A DNA stretch of 64,000 nucleotides from an uncultured Oscillospiraceae bacterium (GCA_910579125.1 CAJTTH010000009.1:1-64000); one strand, 5' to 3'. Positions 16,501 to 26,733 are shown, counted from the stretch's first letter. Notes: generated by a model not told the origin, from the letters alone. Numbers and translations are program-made.

Positions 16501-16580
16501 GGGGCGCGACGGCTTGCCTTAAGGTAAAGTCTGCGTTCCCGAACGATCTCTGCGCGGAGCGCGGCAAGCCGGAGTGCCCC
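16501..16580 (+). repeat. Second hairpin repeat family, copy 1
   Basis: GGGGCGCGACGGCTTGCC pairs with GGCAAGCCGGAGTGCCCC to form a long, slightly bulged stem. The interior CTCTGCGCGGAGCGCGG and flanks match the inverted copy at 25468-25547. It lies between the ABC permease and ATPase genes. Confidence 0.75.
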
Positions 16581-16693
16581 GCACCCTCGGCTTTGACGAG
16601 TGTACCGCTCGGCACAGCCGCTGCAGCGCGTTTGCGTCATTGGGCCGCATTATCAGCGGCTGTGATGAGCGGTGCGCGAGGAGAAGCCCCCCG

Positions 16694-17464
16694 TTACATT
16701 CGCTCCACTCGTCTCTGCAGCAGCGCTGTGAGCGTCGTGAACGCTTTCTCGCACAGCCAACTCAGCAATATCACCGTAAGCGTCCACGCGAACAAATCCG
16801 CTGTCTCCAAATACACCTTAGCCTCGAACAGCTTTTCGCCAATCGAGCCATCCGGTATTCCGATAACCTCCGCAGCCGCTCCCGACTTCCAGCAAAGACC
16901 TATCGCCAACCGCGAAGCTGAGCGGAAATACGGCAGCAGCTGCGACAGATACACCCCGACAAACCGCCGCCATACAGGTATCCCGAACACCTCGGACATC
17001 TCCCTGAGTTTCGGGTCGAGAGCGTCGATCCCTTCCAACATATTCGAATAAACTATCGGCACGCATATCAAAAACGACACCAGCACAGACAAGTCCTTAG
17101 ACCCTATCCATATCAGCGCCAGTATCGTGAACGACGCGACGGGTATCGACTTCATCACGCTTATCAGCGGCGAAAACAGCGTCCGTACAAACCGCAGCTT
17201 ACCGGCCGCGAACGCCAGCAAACAGCCGCAAGTCAGTCCGAGTGCGAACCCGAGCAGTATCCGCGTCGCCGAAAATCCTACGCTCCGCCAAAAATTGCCC
17301 GTCGGCACGAGAACGCACAGTCGCTTCACGACGTCAACGGGCGAAACAAGCAGTATCTTACTGTTCAGCCTAACAGCGGCAATCTGCCAGACAATCAGCC
17401 AGAACAGCACGCTCGCGGAGGTGATGAGAAATTTTTTCAGATCCGCCTTAGCCCGTGAACTCAT
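16694..17464 (-). CDS. ABC importer permease (SsuC/TauC type)
   Basis: The 256-residue protein has about six membrane spans and the binding-protein-dependent transport signature around EMSEVFGIPVWRRFVGVYLSQ (about residues 155-175), the EAA loop that docks the ATPase. It overlaps the end of the substrate-binding protein gene by 17 bases. Together with 15868-16455 and 17448-18578 it forms a complete importer of the nitrate/sulfonate/bicarbonate class. Confidence 0.88.
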   Translation of the reverse strand: MSSRAKADLKKFLITSASVLFWLIVWQIAAVRLNSKILLVSPVDVVKRLCVLVPTGNFWRSVGFSATRILLGFALGLTCGCLLAFAAGKLRFVRTLFSPLISVMKSIPVASFTILALIWIGSKDLSVLVSFLICVPIVYSNMLEGIDALDPKLREMSEVFGIPVWRRFVGVYLSQLLPYFRSASRLAIGLCWKSGAAAEVIGIPDGSIGEKLFEAKVYLETADLFAWTLTVILLSWLCEKAFTTLTALLQRRVERM

Positions 17465-18578
17465 ATGCGTAATAAAAGTCGTCCGCGGGCACCTTGCCGC
17501 CTACCGATTTCGCATCGTTGTCGGCGAGCACTTGCAGATAGCCGCCGAGCTTGGTTTTCATCTCCGCGCCCGTAATGCACACAATATGGCAGCTCGGGAG
17601 CGCCTTTTTCGCGACGGCTGCGGGCACGATATCATACTTTTCGATAAACGCCGCGCCCTCGTCAATATTATTGTTGACGTAATCAACAGAGCCCTTGTAT
17701 TCGCTGAGAAACTCGTTGACCTGCTCGGGGTGTCCTTCCGCGAACTCCTTGCGCACGATAACGATACCCGTCAGCAGTGAGCTGTCCACGCCCAGTTTAT
17801 CCCACTCGTCGTTGAGGTCAAGCGCCACGCGAACGCCCTCTTTTTTGCTCTGCGCGGTGGTAACGAACGGCTGCGGCAGCATTGCCACGCTGTTTTCGGT
17901 CGCAAGCAGCGACGCCAGACACTCCGCGTGTTCGCTCTTCCATTCGATCGTAACGTCCTTTTCGGGATCTATATTGTTGCTCTTGAGGATAAAGTTGAGC
18001 GCATATTCGGGTGTCGCGCCCTTGCCCGACGAGAAGATAGTCTTGCCCTTTAAATCAGCCGCAGACTGCACTGTCTCGCCGTTCTCGCAGATATACAGAA
18101 CGCCCAGCGTGTTCACCGCAAGCGCCTGAACCTTGCCCTCAGTCTTGTTGTAAAGCACGCTGCCGAGGTTCGCGGGTACGCACGCGATATCCACCGTGCC
18201 CTGTACTATTTTCGGCGTAAGCTCGTCGGGAGCGGCGAGTATCTCAAAATTGTACTTCTTATCCGCCGCCTCGTCATTGTCGTTCATCAGCTTTGTCATA
18301 CCCATTGCAGTTGGTCCTTTCAGAGCCGCGACCCTCACCGGCGCATTGTCAGGCTCGGTATTTTCGGGAATGCTCGAGGGACTGTTCAAGCCCTCATCTG
18401 TTGAACTTTCGGGAGCACTGCTTTCGTCCGTTGAACCGCTGCCGCTGCTCTCGTTCATCGAGCTTTCGGGAGCACTGTCAGACGACGAACCGCCGCTTGT
18501 TTTGTTGTCCGAACAAGCTGCGAACGTAAGGCACATAACCGCCGCAAGCATTGCCGCCAATGTTTTTCTGAGTTTCAT
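17448..18578 (-). CDS. ABC importer substrate-binding lipoprotein
   Basis: The 376-residue protein starts MKLRKTLAAMLAAVMC, with lipobox F-A-A-C, followed by a Ser/Glu-rich linker (about 22-75) and a periplasmic-binding-type-2 fold of the NMT1/THI5/SsuA kind (VRVAALKGPTAMGM, DIACVPANLGSVLYN, FSSGKGATPEYALNF). The start at 18578 is chosen because AGGAAAGG precedes it by a normal distance. The transported compound is unknown; aliphatic sulfonate, pyrimidine precursors or similar small molecules are typical for the class. Its mRNA leader is highly structured. Confidence 0.87.
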   Translation of the reverse strand: MKLRKTLAAMLAAVMCLTFAACSDNKTSGGSSSDSAPESSMNESSGSGSTDESSAPESSTDEGLNSPSSIPENTEPDNAPVRVAALKGPTAMGMTKLMNDNDEAADKKYNFEILAAPDELTPKIVQGTVDIACVPANLGSVLYNKTEGKVQALAVNTLGVLYICENGETVQSAADLKGKTIFSSGKGATPEYALNFILKSNNIDPEKDVTIEWKSEHAECLASLLATENSVAMLPQPFVTTAQSKKEGVRVALDLNDEWDKLGVDSSLLTGIVIVRKEFAEGHPEQVNEFLSEYKGSVDYVNNNIDEGAAFIEKYDIVPAAVAKKALPSCHIVCITGAEMKTKLGGYLQVLADNDAKSVGGKVPADDFYYAYEFTG

Positions 18579-18758
18579 AGTTACCATCCTTTCCTCGGCG
18601 CAAAAAAATGCGCCCCGAAAGACGCACTGAAAACGCGGCATAACCGCGTATTATTCATTAGGCGTTCTTTCGGCTCAATGTAAAATTTTGCCGTCAGTAA
18701 GATCCGCAAGACCGCATTCTGTCGGGAATTCCCTGAGGTCTGCTCTTGCCTTGCGGAT
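18579..18758 (-). promoter_or_regulatory. Structured 5' leader of the ABC importer operon
   Basis: The leader starts at or next to the predicted transcription start with ATCCGCAAG (18758-18750), which pairs perfectly with CTTGCGGAT (18710-18702). Inside are GACC/GGTC arms and the palindrome GGGAATTCCC. Further down, GCCGAAAGA.ACGC pairs with GCGT.CTTTCGGGGC around an ACGCGG/CCGCGT hairpin, and a GCGCA/TGCGC hairpin lies just before the ribosome site. No riboswitch class that I know (TPP, SAM, FMN, guanidine) matches. A metabolite-sensing leader is inferred. Confidence 0.5.
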
Positions 18759-18760
18759 AT

Positions 18761-18789
18761 ATTATAACATATTGTTAACGTTTTGTCAA
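18761..18789 (-). promoter_or_regulatory. Promoter of the ABC importer operon
   Basis: On the minus strand TTGACA (18789-18784) and TATAAT (18766-18761) are 17 bases apart, a full consensus promoter. The closing stem of the leader begins only three to seven bases later. Confidence 0.9.
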
Positions 18790-18818
18790 GTGAATTTTTC
18801 GGGTGAAACCGCCATGCG

Positions 18819-20171
18819 TCACTTTCTTTTGGAAAAAATATCCTTATCCCTCTCACGGTGTTTCTGTGAAAGCGCGATACGCTTTTGCCGCACCACCTCT
18901 CTGAACGGCATTTTTGCGGGAGTCTGCGGCTCTGCGGACAGCTCCGACTCGTCGTAAACGTAATCCGCTGTAATATAGCCCACATCTCCCACATATTGAC
19001 CTGTATGCCGCGGGAGCTTGCGCTTGCGCAGCTTGTTCTCGATGAAGTCCTTAAACAGCATATAAATTACCGCGCAGACGGGCACGCCGAGGAACATTCC
19101 CAACATACCGAACAATCCGCCGCCGATGATTATCGAAATCAGTATCCACACAGCGGGCAGCCCCGTAGAATCACCAAGTATCCACGGTGCGATTATATTG
19201 CCGTCAACTGTTTGCAGGATAACTTCAAAAATAGCAAACCACAATGCGTTCAACGGGTTCGCCGACAGCAAAAGCAACAGACAGCACGGTATGCAGCCGA
19301 TAAACGGACCGATAAACGGTATCAGATTAAACACGAACATTATCACGGCGATAAGCGGCGCATACGGCATCTGCATTATCGTACAGCCTATAAACACGAA
19401 CATAGCCACCACGAACGCCTCGACGATCTTTCCGACTATCGAGCCGAGGAACTTTTTGCTTGCCTCTCTGCATACGCCGAGGAAACGCTGAGCCTTATCC
19501 GCCTTGACGAACGCGAACACCAGTTTTTTGGTCTGCCCGACGAACATCTCCTTTTTCGCCAGCAGATACACCGAAAGCGTCAATCCGATAAACACGTTTT
19601 TCAGCGTATCAATAACCGCCCACACACCGTTCGCAACGTTCCCGGCAAAACCGAGCAGCTCGCCCGAATACTGATCCCATATTCCCTTTATAAACTTGCT
19701 GAAATCGTCAAGCGGATTACCCAGAAATTCCGCCAACTGCGGATAATCGCCCGCTATCTTTATGATAAAGCTGCGCACCGTCGCGATATAGCTGTCCATA
19801 TTGTTGAATATCGCAACAATATTCGTCACCAGTTGAGGGATAACCAGAACTATCATCAGCAGCAGCGCCGCCAGAACCAGAAGCATAGTTATCGTCAGCG
19901 CAAATGCCCTTGCCCGTCCGCGAACCTTTGAGCTTTCCGAACCGGCCCACTTTCCGAACAGTCCGTTCTCGATCTTCATCATCAGCGGATTCAGCAGATA
20001 CGCACAGAACACACCTATTATCAGCGGCGTTGCAACCGTCGTAAAGAACGTCAGCTTTTCCGACACCTTTTCAAAATTAAATATCAGCATTATCGCGACC
20101 GCGCTCACTACCACGCTTAACGTCGCATACACCGCTATGGTGAAATATTTCGAGTTCCAGTTTATCTTCAT
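18819..20171 (-). CDS. AI-2E family transporter (PerM/YtvI-like)
   Basis: The 450-residue membrane protein has about seven to eight spans. It shows the family pattern: an N-terminal pair of spans, a long amphipathic region (MDSYIATVRSFIIKIAGDYP), and the conserved C-terminal cluster MPYAPLIAVIMFVFNLIPFIGPFIG with GDSTGLPAVWILISIIIGGG. Some members export autoinducer-2, others act as ion antiporters, so the substrate is open. A charged tail of about 70 residues follows the last span. A short repeat element lies 18 bases before the start. Confidence 0.88.
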   Translation of the reverse strand: MKINWNSKYFTIAVYATLSVVVSAVAIMLIFNFEKVSEKLTFFTTVATPLIIGVFCAYLLNPLMMKIENGLFGKWAGSESSKVRGRARAFALTITMLLVLAALLLMIVLVIPQLVTNIVAIFNNMDSYIATVRSFIIKIAGDYPQLAEFLGNPLDDFSKFIKGIWDQYSGELLGFAGNVANGVWAVIDTLKNVFIGLTLSVYLLAKKEMFVGQTKKLVFAFVKADKAQRFLGVCREASKKFLGSIVGKIVEAFVVAMFVFIGCTIMQMPYAPLIAVIMFVFNLIPFIGPFIGCIPCCLLLLLSANPLNALWFAIFEVILQTVDGNIIAPWILGDSTGLPAVWILISIIIGGGLFGMLGMFLGVPVCAVIYMLFKDFIENKLRKRKLPRHTGQYVGDVGYITADYVYDESELSAEPQTPAKMPFREVVRQKRIALSQKHRERDKDIFSKRK

Positions 20172-20189
20172 ATTGACCCCTTATTTTAT

Positions 20190-20269
20190 GGCAAAAGCTA
20201 GTAGGTGCGATTTATCGCTTCGGCGGCTTTTGCCGCTGCGTATTTTGTTTGTTGCTCTTGGCTATTCGC
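20190..20269 (-). repeat. SD-proximal hairpin repeat, copy 3 (short form)
   Basis: Only the outer arms GGCAAAAGC (20190) and GCTTTTGCC (20226-20234) with the following tail are kept; the inner arms are missing. The end lies 18 bases from the AI-2E permease start. Confidence 0.75.
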
Positions 20270-21044
20270 CCAGAAGTCTCAGCGCGTTTTTGCCGAGTAT
20301 ATTCTCCCGCTCCTCGTCCGTGAGCGGCAGCTTTGCGAACCGCTCCAGCTCGTCCTTGGCGCTCCACATCGGGTAATCCGTGCCCCACATGACCCTGTCC
20401 GTGCCGATCTTCCTTATTAACTCTGCGGCGTGCTCGGGAGACATCGCGTACAGCGAGCTTGAACAATCCGCGTAAACGCCGCTCCCCTCGAACAACTCCG
20501 CGCCCCTGTCCCACATCGACCACCCGACCAGATGCGCCCCGATCACCGTAAGCCTTGGAAACCTCTTCACCACATTCTTCAATCGCTCAGGCGACGAATA
20601 ATCGTACCTGTTATCCCCGATATGAAACAAAACGGGAAGTCTCCCCTGTGCCGCCTCATATATTGGAAACGCGCATTCATCGTCAATATTGAACCGCTGA
20701 AAATCGCTGTGCAGCTTTATTCCCTTAAGCCCCAGCGAAATAATCCGCTCCGTTTCCCCCGCGATATCCTCAAAATCGGGGTGCATTGCCCCGAACCCTA
20801 TCAGCTTTTCGGGATAACGCCTTACGCTCTCCGCTATGAAATTATTTATCGCTGTCACCTGTTCGGGAACAGTCGCCACGGACTGCACTATAAACCTGTC
20901 CACGCCCGCTGCCGCACCCTCGCTCAGCAGCGTGCCGAGAGTTCCGTCATAGTCCACGTTCATTCCGTAAAACCCGCCTATACCCTCCGCCGCGCGGTCG
21001 GCAATCTTGTCGGGGAATATATGCGCGTGCGCGTCAATTATCAT
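20262..21044 (-). CDS. Amidohydrolase-2 family metal-dependent hydrolase
   Basis: The 260-residue TIM-barrel protein begins MIIDAHAHIFPD, with the H-x-H metal site of strand 1. LPVLFHIGD gives a further histidine, LTVIGAHLVGW a third and DRVMWGTDYPMW the strand-8 aspartate. This is the Amidohydro_2 (decarboxylase/uronate-like) set. No specific substrate can be named. It lies downstream of three cyclophilin-like lipoprotein genes, perhaps in the same transcript. Confidence 0.85.
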   Translation of the reverse strand: MIIDAHAHIFPDKIADRAAEGIGGFYGMNVDYDGTLGTLLSEGAAAGVDRFIVQSVATVPEQVTAINNFIAESVRRYPEKLIGFGAMHPDFEDIAGETERIISLGLKGIKLHSDFQRFNIDDECAFPIYEAAQGRLPVLFHIGDNRYDYSSPERLKNVVKRFPRLTVIGAHLVGWSMWDRGAELFEGSGVYADCSSSLYAMSPEHAAELIRKIGTDRVMWGTDYPMWSAKDELERFAKLPLTDEERENILGKNALRLLGE

Positions 21045-21130
21045 ATTTCTCTCCCATTCAATGCACAGCGGCGGTGTCGGACGCTTTGCCCGACACCGCG
21101 ACGCTTTATTACGAGCGCCCGCAGCGTTCG

Positions 21131-21997
21131 TTATTTATCTTCCGACTCCGTCTCACCCGTCTGCTCCTGCGGCGGAATATACTCTATTATGTTCACCGAG
21201 CTGATAATTATATCGGTGACAGGCATATATTTCTCGCCGTTCTTGTCGGTAGTTACCTCCGCACCGGATATCATATCAAGCACGTCCAGACCCTCGAAGA
21301 CCTGTCCGAAAACAGTATAGCCGCCGTCCCAGAGGGGATATCCGCCTATGGTATTATACTTCTCGGCAACCTCGTCGCTTGCCTTTTCTATCATATCGGC
21401 AAGGTTTGTGTAATATGTCGCCATTGCGTTAAAGGACGAATAGTTGGGGTCACTTTCCGTCATACTCTCTGTCTCCGCTGTGTACTTGGCAGCCTCCTCG
21501 CGTATAGTCGCGGGGTCATACTGCTTGATATCCGTCTGCGTCTTGGCGTTCACTATGTAGAACTGCGTGGTGTTCATACCGTCTATATTCGCATAGCCGA
21601 GTGCCCCGTAAAAGTTGCGCGCGTCCGCGCTCGTCTCTATCGGGAACGACCCTGTATTGCCGACGAGCGCCGAACCACCCGTGCCGTCGCCGTACAAGGA
21701 GCCGCCCTGTATGCACATATCCTTTGCGACCTTGTGTATCTTCAAGCCGTTGTAATAGCCCTGCTTAGCGAGCTTCTCAAAATTATCCACCGCGACAGGC
21801 GCAATGTTCGGGAACAGCTTTGCGCGTATCACTCCATAGTCCTCGATAACTATCTCGGCGATCTTATCCCCCTCGGCAAACGTCACCGTATTGGAAATAT
21901 TGCCCGCGGGAGTACCGCTGCAGCCCGCAAGCCCAAGCACACATGATGCCGCCAGAGCCGCGCTTAAAATTACCTTGCACACGTTTCTCAGCTTCAT
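21131..21997 (-). CDS. Cyclophilin-type peptidyl-prolyl isomerase lipoprotein
   Basis: The 288-residue lipoprotein (VLGLAGC) has a cyclophilin domain. In YYNGLKIHKVAKDMCIQGG the catalytic arginine of F-H-R is replaced by K, while Q-G-G, TTQFYIVN and YTVFGQVFEGLDVLD remain. A helical insertion of about 60 residues (DIKQYDPATIREEAA to AEKYNTIGG) splits the fold after the FYIVN strand. It is the last of three tandem paralogs; four bases separate it from the next. It likely helps fold proteins outside the membrane, perhaps with reduced activity. Confidence 0.87.
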   Translation of the reverse strand: MKLRNVCKVILSAALAASCVLGLAGCSGTPAGNISNTVTFAEGDKIAEIVIEDYGVIRAKLFPNIAPVAVDNFEKLAKQGYYNGLKIHKVAKDMCIQGGSLYGDGTGGSALVGNTGSFPIETSADARNFYGALGYANIDGMNTTQFYIVNAKTQTDIKQYDPATIREEAAKYTAETESMTESDPNYSSFNAMATYYTNLADMIEKASDEVAEKYNTIGGYPLWDGGYTVFGQVFEGLDVLDMISGAEVTTDKNGEKYMPVTDIIISSVNIIEYIPPQEQTGETESEDK

Positions 21998-22000
21998 AAT

Positions 22001-22858
22001 TTAACCCTCCACATACTCGGATACGTAAACGTTCTTTATGATAATGTCCTTTACCGGCTGTGATTTCTCGCCGCTGCTGTTTTCTTCCACCTCGGCTGCG
22101 GAAATACTGTCAATAACGTCAAATCCCTCGTACACCTGTCCGAAAACGGTGTAATCGCCGTCAAGCGAGGGCGTACCGCCATTTTCATTATAGCGCGCCT
22201 TTACGTCGTCCGCGAACCCGTTGTACTTGTCGAGCTCCTCGTTAAGATTGTCCTTGAGCGAACTGTAATATTCTACCGCGTCGGCATTGCCGTCGTACTC
22301 CTTGATATATTGATCGCACAAGGAAACGTTCTCCTCATAGACCGCGATCTGGTCGTCAAGCGAGGTCTTGCTGTTGACAACGTAGAACTGCGTGGAATTC
22401 TGACCCGCCGCATTCGCGTAGCAGAGCGCTCCGTAGAAATGCCGCGCCTTTTCCGCCGTTTCAATGCCGAATGAACCGCCGTTCACAAGCGCGTCGCCGC
22501 CCGTGCCGTTGCCGTTGAGCGAACCCCCTTGGAACATAAAGTCCGCCATAACCCGATGTATTTTCAACCCCTTATAATATCCGCTGTTGCAAAGCCGCCA
22601 GAAATTCTCCACTCCCTGCGGCGCGATATCCGCAAACAGCACCGCCCTTATCGTGCCGTAGTCCTCAATCTCGAATGTTGCCACAAGATCGCCCGCCTTC
22701 GGCGAAACGTCATCAATATTGGTATGGGTCACGCTTGCCGCCGCGTCAAAAACTTCCTTATCCCACGCGGCATCGTCATTTTTCGCGCACCCCGTAAGCA
22801 ACATACCCGCCGCAAGCGCCGTGCACATAAAAAATTTTTTCAGCTTATTCAACTTCAT
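22001..22858 (-). CDS. Cyclophilin-type peptidyl-prolyl isomerase lipoprotein
   Basis: The 285-residue lipoprotein (GMLLTGC) keeps the best active site of the three paralogs: KIHRVMADFMFQGGSLNGNG with the catalytic arginine, STQFYVVNS and GDYTVFGQVYEGFDVID. It carries the same kind of helical insertion (SLDDQIAVYEENVSLCDQYI and onward). Proline isomerisation of exported proteins is the expected role. It is 17 bases after the third paralog's stop. Confidence 0.9.
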   Translation of the reverse strand: MKLNKLKKFFMCTALAAGMLLTGCAKNDDAAWDKEVFDAAASVTHTNIDDVSPKAGDLVATFEIEDYGTIRAVLFADIAPQGVENFWRLCNSGYYKGLKIHRVMADFMFQGGSLNGNGTGGDALVNGGSFGIETAEKARHFYGALCYANAAGQNSTQFYVVNSKTSLDDQIAVYEENVSLCDQYIKEYDGNADAVEYYSSLKDNLNEELDKYNGFADDVKARYNENGGTPSLDGDYTVFGQVYEGFDVIDSISAAEVEENSSGEKSQPVKDIIIKNVYVSEYVEG

Positions 22859-22875
22859 CTTCCCCGCCTTTCCGT

Positions 22876-23721
22876 TTATTCAGAACCTTCAGCCGAGCCC
22901 GACTGTCCGCTGTCGGAAGAACCCGTCGGCAGCCCCTCCGGGTGGAGCAGCGGAAACTCGTCCACATCATCGCCCTCACTGAACGTCGAGATCGTCACAC
23001 TCTTAATTTTGACCTCGTTCGAAGCCTGTCCTTTATCGTCCGCGGGGATATGCGTCAGCTTATCCACCACGTCGAACCCGAGATATGTCTGCCCGAACAC
23101 TGTGTACACGCCCGCCATTCCGAACACGCCGCCCGCCTCATAAAACTTGTCAAACAGCTCAAGCATTTTCGCGCGTTCGGTTTCGTCCTCGATATTCGTT
23201 GCGCTGCTCTTCAGCTCGTTGATCGCGTCAGCGGTGAGGTTCTCCGCGTCGTTATTGCATACGAACCAGCGTGCGTCGCAATAGCCCTGCTGCTCCGAAT
23301 ATCCGAGCAGCGCACCCTTGAACGGCCAGAGCTCGGGAGTATACTCGTTCAGCATGAGTCCTTTCTCGTCGTCTCTGCCTATATACTGTCCCTTATCGTT
23401 GATCCGTCCGCCCGCAAGAAAATACACATCGTTCTGAACGCCCTTTACAATGCTGTCATTATAATACCCCGCGTTCGCCTTTTCAATAAACGACTTCACC
23501 TTATTCGGAGCGTACTCCTCATACAGCACCGCCCTTATCTCGCCGTATTCCGTATCAAACACCGCGATCGTATCCCCGTCTTTCGGCGGCGACAACTGAA
23601 TAAAATCGTTGCTCATCTCCTTAAAATCATAACTCATCATTCCGTTCGGCGGCGCACTCGAGCACCCCGAAAGCGTTACTGTCATTACAGCCGCGATAAC
23701 CGCGGCAAATATCTTCTTCAT
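22876..23721 (-). CDS. Degenerate cyclophilin-like lipoprotein
   Basis: The 281-residue lipoprotein (VTLSGCSS) is the first gene of the triplet. It keeps the frame (IAVFDTEYGEIRAVLYEEYA, GVYTVFGQTYLGFDVVDKLT) but lacks the catalytic H-R and Q-G-G: the segment reads SIVKGVQNDVYFLAGGRIND, and the SQFFI strand is ARWFVCN. It is probably not an isomerase and may act as a binding or chaperone partner of the other two. A Ser/Gly/Glu-rich tail ends the protein. Confidence 0.8.
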   Translation of the reverse strand: MKKIFAAVIAAVMTVTLSGCSSAPPNGMMSYDFKEMSNDFIQLSPPKDGDTIAVFDTEYGEIRAVLYEEYAPNKVKSFIEKANAGYYNDSIVKGVQNDVYFLAGGRINDKGQYIGRDDEKGLMLNEYTPELWPFKGALLGYSEQQGYCDARWFVCNNDAENLTADAINELKSSATNIEDETERAKMLELFDKFYEAGGVFGMAGVYTVFGQTYLGFDVVDKLTHIPADDKGQASNEVKIKSVTISTFSEGDDVDEFPLLHPEGLPTGSSDSGQSGSAEGSE

Positions 23722-23745
23722 TTCCTGTCCTTTCTTATTCTAAAA

Positions 23746-23856
23746 GGCAAAAGCTCGCACCGGCTCGCTCCGTTCGCCTAGCCGAGCAGCATTGCCTACG
23801 CTCTGCTCACTTCGTTCGCTCCACTACGGAAATACTGCTCGCTTGCGACTTTTGCC
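23746..23856 (-). repeat. SD-proximal hairpin repeat, copy 4
   Basis: Outer arms GGCAAAAGCTCGCA and TGCGACTTTTGCC pair, and inner arms GAGCAGCATTGCC and GGAAATACTGCTC pair with one mismatch. The tail to about 23935 repeats a CTTGTTTGTCGCTCTTG-like motif twice. The end lies 24 bases from the cyclophilin-like gene start. Confidence 0.9.
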
Positions 23857-23942
23857 GCTGCATGTCTTGCTTGCGGCTCTTGACAACAGTTTAAAGACTG
23901 CGCCTTTTGTTTGTCGCTCTTGTCGATTGTTCAAAAGCTGTG

Positions 23943-25334
<1,392 letters not shown>

Positions 25335-25467
25335 ACTTTCTCTCCTTAACCCTAAAACTCTGCGGTATCGGAATTGCGCCGAAAAGCGGTTCGCGCGCCG
25401 CCCCTTACCGCATCAACTTTACCCGCTTGCCAAACCCGACCGGGGCGGACACGCAAACCGCCGCCGC

Positions 25468-25547
25468 GGGGCACTCGGTCTTGCCGCGCTCCGCGCAGAG
25501 ACTGTTCCGCAGTGCTGACGATACCCTAAGGCAAGCCCTCGTGCCCC
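25468..25547 (-). repeat. Second hairpin repeat family, copy 2
   Basis: GGGGCAC (25468) and GTGCCCC (25547) close a long stem with CTTGCC/GGCAAG within. On the minus strand the core CTCTGCGCGGAGCGCGG matches copy 1 at 16501-16580. It lies between cysE and cysS. Confidence 0.75.
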
Positions 25548-25549
25548 GC

Positions 25550-26221
25550 TCAATCACCGCCGTGTTCCTTAAAGTTTTCAAGCTCCGCGCGAAGCTCGTC
25601 GACCTCCTTAGTCAACCTGTCAATATACATAAGATGACTGCAAAGTATCTCCGAAACGGGATCAGGAACGTGTATCTGATCGAGATCGCTGTTAACGATC
25701 TTGATACCGTCACGCTTGACGACCCTCGCGGGAACGCCGACCGCCGTACAGTTGGGCGGAACCTCCTCAAGCACGACAGCGTTCGCGGCGATCTTCGAGT
25801 TATCCCCTATTCTGAACGGACCGAGAACTCTCGCGCCCGCGCCAACCATAACATTATTCCCGAGCGTCGGATGACGTTTTCCGACGTCCTTGCCCGTACC
25901 GCCGAGCGTCACATTCTGATAAAGCGTGCAGTTGTCACCGATCTCCGTGGTCTCGCCGATAACGACCCCCGCACCGTGGTCGATAAACAGACCCTTTCCT
26001 ATTTTCGCCCCGGGGTGAATTTCTATTCCCGTCTTGTGCCGTGAACGCTGCGATATCCACCGCGCGATAAAAAAATGCCCGCGCTCGTGAAACCAATGTG
26101 CTATTCGGTAGCTCCGCACCGCCTTGTACGACGGATACAGGAAAAACACCTCCCAAGCCGAACGAACGGCGGGGTCGCGCGCCTTTATCGACGCAATTTC
26201 CTCTTTCAAGCGCTCAAACAT
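25550..26221 (-). CDS. cysE: Serine O-acetyltransferase
   Basis: The 223-residue enzyme acetylates L-serine with acetyl-CoA, the first step of cysteine synthesis. It has a short helical N-terminus (SAWEVFFLYPSYKAVRSYRIAHWF) and a left-handed beta-helix of hexapeptide repeats with the active-site run IDHGAGVVIGETTEIGDN. It matches the short EpsC-type CysE of Firmicutes. The start at 26221 is chosen because GGAG lies seven bases ahead. It is under a T-box leader and is followed by cysS. Confidence 0.95.
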   Translation of the reverse strand: MFERLKEEIASIKARDPAVRSAWEVFFLYPSYKAVRSYRIAHWFHERGHFFIARWISQRSRHKTGIEIHPGAKIGKGLFIDHGAGVVIGETTEIGDNCTLYQNVTLGGTGKDVGKRHPTLGNNVMVGAGARVLGPFRIGDNSKIAANAVVLEEVPPNCTAVGVPARVVKRDGIKIVNSDLDQIHVPDPVSEILCSHLMYIDRLTKEVDELRAELENFKEHGGD

Positions 26222-26239
26222 TTTATCTCCTATCTGAAT

Positions 26240-26351
26240 GGCAAAAGCTCGCACCGGGCGGCTTTCGCCGCCCTAGCCGAGCAGCATTGCCTCCGCTCCG
26301 CTCACTTCGTTCGCTCCTCTGCGGCAATACTGCTCGCTTACGACTTTTGCC
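26240..26351 (-). repeat. SD-proximal hairpin repeat, copy 5
   Basis: Outer arms GGCAAAAGCTCGCA / TACGACTTTTGCC, inner arms GAGCAGCATTGCC / GGCAATACTGCTC. The end is 18 bases from the cysE start with TTCAGATAGGAG between. It lies inside the cysE leader, downstream of the T-box terminator. Confidence 0.9.
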
Positions 26352-26469
26352 TCTGTGTCATTATCGCGTTGCCATTTTGCTTGCGCTCCGCTTTGCTGCT
26401 CCTACTGTATGCCGCATTTCTTTGTATGCGCTCGGCCGCGTGTTTAGCTTGCGGCTCTCAACTATAAAC

Positions 26470-26730
26470 TAAAAAGCCTCCGCGCGTACAGCCGTCTGTA
26501 CTGCGCGAAGGCGTTAGTAACGCTGTTCCACTTCGCTTCGGGCAAATCGCCCCTCGTTGCTCCTTAACGCGGAAAACGGGCGCAGATACTTAATTCCCCG
26601 CACCAACCGAGTGCCTTGCGGCACATCCGCAGCCGCACTTCATCGGCTGCGGATCCCGCGCTCGCACCCCCGCGCGGTTCTCTGTACTCCGTGTCACCGA
26701 CTACTCTTGCTGCATTATGGTATTTGTATA
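26470..26730 (-). promoter_or_regulatory. T-box leader, probably cysteine-specific
   Basis: On the minus strand the transcript has stem I elements (AGTAGTCGGTGACACGGAG, CAGAGAACCGCGCGGG, GGTGCGAGCGCGG), then the T-box core TGGAACAGCG (26530-26521) and ACGCCTTCGCGC. The terminator follows: GCCTTCGCGC with inner GTACAG/CTGTAC and GCGCGGAGGC, then TTTTT (to about 26471). A TGC triplet at 26584-26582 is a candidate specifier for cysteine. Uncharged tRNA-Cys should prevent termination and switch on cysE and perhaps cysS. Confidence 0.85.
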
Positions 26731-26733
26731 TTT

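Noticed and set aside
18579..18758. TPP, SAM, FMN or guanidine riboswitch
   Set aside because: The conserved cores of these classes (for example CTGAGA with GAACCTGAT for TPP) are not present, so only an unclassified structured leader is reported.
26580..26700. Possible third copy of the second hairpin repeat family
   Set aside because: The resemblance (CCGAGTGCC, GCGGATCC arms) is explained by stem I of the cysteine T-box.
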